In this document: piece by piece, positions 61,834 through 64,000 of the stretch
Position numbering within the stretch: position 1 is the stretch's first letter
Layout of the letters: every line of letters starts with the position of its first letter
From: Burkholderiales bacterium
GTDB taxonomy: Bacteria > Pseudomonadota > Gammaproteobacteria > Burkholderiales > Burkholderiaceae_F
Length of the DNA: 64,000 bases
Direction: 5' to 3'
Assembly: GCA_020355165.1 (NCBI GenBank)
Contig: CP070661.1
Location: 3,578,934 to 3,642,933, forward strand
Made by a program: the position numbers and the translations under genes
Notes under the pieces: generated by a model
Databases searched by the model: none
What the model saw: the letters and a program-made list of their open reading frames with translations, nothing else
What the model was told of the DNA's origin: nothing

Positions 61834-64000
61834 TCAGCGCCACGAGTACACGTAGCCGACGCCGATGTAGACGACGTTCTGGTTCTGGTCGAGCGTGACC
61901 GTCGTGTTGTCGCTGAAGGTGTACGGCACGGCGCCGTACTGGTAGGCCCAGTCGTTGTACTTGGTGTGCTGGTAGATCGCGTCGAGCCGCAGCGCCGAGC
62001 GCTCGCCGAGCGTGTACTTGCCGTACAGCCGCAGCTCCGCCTGCTGGAACTTGATGTCCGGCAGGCCGCCGGTGGCCGCCAGCAGCGCCTCGCTCGACGG
62101 GTTGGCCAGCGGGTCGAGCGACTGCGCGTAGGCGTTGGTGTCGTTGACGTAGGCGAGCGAGCCGCCCAGCTCGACCCGCTCGCTGATCCGCCCGTTCGCA
62201 CCGAAGCCGATGGTCGTGTTGGTGTTGTCGAAGGCGAGGATCGAGCCGGCCGGCCGGGCCTGGTTCAGCTTCTGCGTGCCGTAGGAGGCGAAGCCGTTGA
62301 GGTTCCACGCATCCGACAGCGCATAGTTCGCATCGACCGTGAACAGGCTCATCTTGCTGTCGCGCAGCGCGTACGCGGTCGGCATCGAGTAGTCGTCCTT
62401 GCCGCCGGCGGCGCTGAACACCAGGAACAGCTCGTCGGTCGGCTGCCAGTTCGCCTGCACCTTCAGCTCGTCGCGCCGCCGGTCGGCCAGCGTCGGCGCG
62501 AAGATCGCGGTCGCCGGGAAGGTCGAGGTGTCGGTGACTTCGGTCACGCCGCCGCCGCTGGTGGGCCGCAGCCAGTTCGAGCCGTTGCGGTCGCTGCTCG
62601 AGAAGCGGATCTCGCCGCTGAACGACTCCGTCATCCGCCGCCGCAGCTGGATGCGCCAGGTCGTTTCGTCGGTGTCCTGCCGCAGCGCGCTGACGCCGGC
62701 CACGGCACTGCTCGGCGTGAAGGTGCCGTGGTCGATCGCGTCGTAGTCGACGCCGACCACGCCCTGGTAGGCGCTGGTGAACTGGTAGGTCGCCTGCAGC
62801 TTGCCGCGGATGCGCTGCAGCGAGTATTCGCGGTTGGTATAGGTCGACGTGCCCTGGACGTTGTAGGTGGCGATCGGCGTCTTGTCGTTGCGGTCCTCGT
62901 AGCGGCCCTCGGCCAGCAGCGTCAGCTTGGCGATCGGCCGCGACACCAGGCCGACCTGCGCCAGCGTGGTGTTCACCTTGCCGTCGAGGCTGGTGACCCC
63001 GGCCGGCGCCCCGGCCAGGCCGGCGCTGGCGAAATCCTGGTCCTGCCGCGCCTGCGAGTAGGCGACCTTGAAATTGGCCCGCGTCGACGGCGTGAACGTG
63101 TAGTTGCCGGCGAGGTCGAGCGTCTGCGAGTGGTTGTCCGGCGGCAGCGCCACCGGATTGCCGAGGATCGCCTGCAGGCCGCTGGACAGCGGCAGGGGCG
63201 TTCCCACCGGGTTGTTCAGGCTGCCCGGAATTCCCGGCGTCATCGCGCCGTTCGAGTTGCTGTAGAACGAGCCGTAGTAGCCGCCGGTCAGGCGCAGCCG
63301 CTCTCCGGCGTAGTTCAGCCGCAGCTCCGCCTGGCTGTGGTTCGAGTTGATCGGCTCCGGCAGCAGCAGCACCGCCGAACCGGTGTTGGTGAGCGTGGTC
63401 GAACCGCAGGCCGGGGCGACCGCCGACATGCAGTTCATGCCGATGCCGAACATCCGCGAGCCGTCCTTGTTCTCGCTCTTCAGGCTCGCCTCGAGTTGCA
63501 GCGCCGGGCCGAACCACTTGGAAAAGCCGAAGCCCAGTCCCTGGCGCTTGGTGCGCAGGTCGAAACCCGACCCGCTGCCGGCTCCGCCGTCCAGGTGCAC
63601 CACCTGCGGCGAGGTCGAGCCCGCGCCGACGAGGCCGGTGTTGATCGTATGCGGGTCGCGGCGGATCAGCTCGCCGTAGTCGGCGGTGAACCGCCAGTCG
63701 CCCTGCTTGCCCCAGTAGAACAGCAGCTCGCGCGTCTGCAGTCCGAGGTTGGTGCCGATCAGGCCCGTCGAGGTGCCGTCGGCGGAGTCGCTGCGGCGGT
63801 AGTCGAAGTCCAGCAGGCCGTAGAAGCTCTGGTCGCGCATGCCGTTGTACTGGCCGAAGAAGCCGCGGTCGGCGCTGTCGCCGCTGGCCCAGGCGCCGCC
63901 GACGGTGACGGAGGCCTGCAGTGCCTTGGTCGTTTCCTCTGCGGGCGTCGCGTCGGCAGTCTTCGCATCAGACGTCTGTGCATGCACCGGGCCCAGTGCG
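61834..64000 (-). CDS. MtrB/PioB-family outer-membrane beta-barrel, 5' end cut by window
   Basis: A large beta-barrel of the MtrB/PioB/DmsF-type, the porin that lets a periplasmic multiheme cytochrome pass electrons across the outer membrane. At least 720 residues are present; it alternates amphipathic strands and Gly/Asn/Tyr turns (LNYAGERLRLTGGYYGSFYSNSN; RTKRQGLGFGFSKWFGPALQLEASL) and ends YIGVGYVYSWR. The visible GTG at 63985 is probably inside a signal peptide because ALGP-VHAQTSDAK reads straight through toward base 64000, so the true start is beyond the edge. No decaheme partner is in this window. It lies upstream of ccmA on the same strand. Confidence 0.85.
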   Translation of the reverse strand, partial: ALGPVHAQTSDAKTADATPAEETTKALQASVTVGGAWASGDSADRGFFGQYNGMRDQSFYGLLDFDYRRSDSADGTSTGLIGTNLGLQTRELLFYWGKQGDWRFTADYGELIRRDPHTINTGLVGAGSTSPQVVHLDGGAGSGSGFDLRTKRQGLGFGFSKWFGPALQLEASLKSENKDGSRMFGIGMNCMSAVAPACGSTTLTNTGSAVLLLPEPINSNHSQAELRLNYAGERLRLTGGYYGSFYSNSNGAMTPGIPGSLNNPVGTPLPLSSGLQAILGNPVALPPDNHSQTLDLAGNYTFTPSTRANFKVAYSQARQDQDFASAGLAGAPAGVTSLDGKVNTTLAQVGLVSRPIAKLTLLAEGRYEDRNDKTPIATYNVQGTSTYTNREYSLQRIRGKLQATYQFTSAYQGVVGVDYDAIDHGTFTPSSAVAGVSALRQDTDETTWRIQLRRRMTESFSGEIRFSSSDRNGSNWLRPTSGGGVTEVTDTSTFPATAIFAPTLADRRRDELKVQANWQPTDELFLVFSAAGGKDDYSMPTAYALRDSKMSLFTVDANYALSDAWNLNGFASYGTQKLNQARPAGSILAFDNTNTTIGFGANGRISERVELGGSLAYVNDTNAYAQSLDPLANPSSEALLAATGGLPDIKFQQAELRLYGKYTLGERSALRLDAIYQHTKYNDWAYQYGAVPYTFSDNTTVTLDQNQNVVYIGVGYVYSWR

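Overview
The window is a GC-rich (roughly 70 % by eye), densely coded stretch of chromosome. Gene content and order point to a betaproteobacterium (Burkholderiales/Rhodocyclales type): birA-coaX-SPOR, dat-ybeD-lipB-lipA, rsmI/lpoA-yraN-dolP, mreBCD-mrdAB-rlpA divergent from gatCAB, metXW, gshB-EIIA-HPr-EI, and torF-glnK-amt beside ubiK and comM. I see no phage, insertion sequence, CRISPR array, rRNA or tRNA. The taxon is an inference from family content, not from a marker gene.

Layout. 1-2.7 kb (minus): trmL fragment, SPOR protein, coaX, birA. 2.9-8.8 kb (plus): VanZ-like protein, thioredoxin-like ferredoxin, alpha/beta hydrolase, an unknown protein, then dat-ybeD-lipB-lipA. 8.9-12.8 kb (minus): M48 protease, LemA, DolP, YraN. 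12.9-18.4 kb: lpoA and rsmI diverge from overlapping start codons, followed by a receptor-like Ser/Thr kinase and an M20 peptidase. 18.5-26.9 kb (minus): the envelope elongation cluster mreB-mreC-mreD-mrdA-rodA-rlpA plus a CorC/CNNM protein. 27.1-30.3 kb (plus): gatCAB. 30.3-35.3 kb: a DUF4382 lipoprotein, a DUF4124 protein, pyrE, an exonuclease III homologue and ampG. 35.3-37.4 kb (minus): metX-metW behind a SAM-II riboswitch and terminator; metX carries a palindrome-derived C-terminal tail. 37.9-41.6 kb (minus): gshB and an orphan regulatory-type PTS (EIIA, HPr, EI). 41.8-44.7 kb (minus): torF-glnK-amt, with a consensus sigma-54 promoter and two NtrC-type boxes. 44.7-49.4 kb: ubiK, an ABM-like protein, two tandem membrane-anchored paralogues, comM.

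The most interesting part is 49.6-64.0 kb, all on the minus strand. It holds an outer-membrane barrel of the MtrB/PioB type (start lost at the window edge), a complete ccmABCDEFGHI cytochrome c maturation operon, an octaheme nitrite reductase of the TvNiR type (eight heme motifs, the fourth CxxCK, plus a Tyr-x-Cys motif), a second CcmI that may serve as an NrfG-like factor for the unusual heme, a HemY-type protoporphyrinogen oxidase, and a 99-residue triheme cytochrome. The triheme protein is recognisably a free-standing copy of the N-terminal triheme module of the octaheme enzyme. Matching TTGAC-N4-GTCAA boxes lie upstream of the octaheme and triheme genes, suggesting shared control by an FNR/CRP-family regulator. 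Read together this looks like a nitrite-to-ammonium (or related multiheme) respiratory module carrying its own assembly factors. The catalytic family is known; the duplicated triheme partner, the paired operators and the dedicated CcmI are the parts I would check first.
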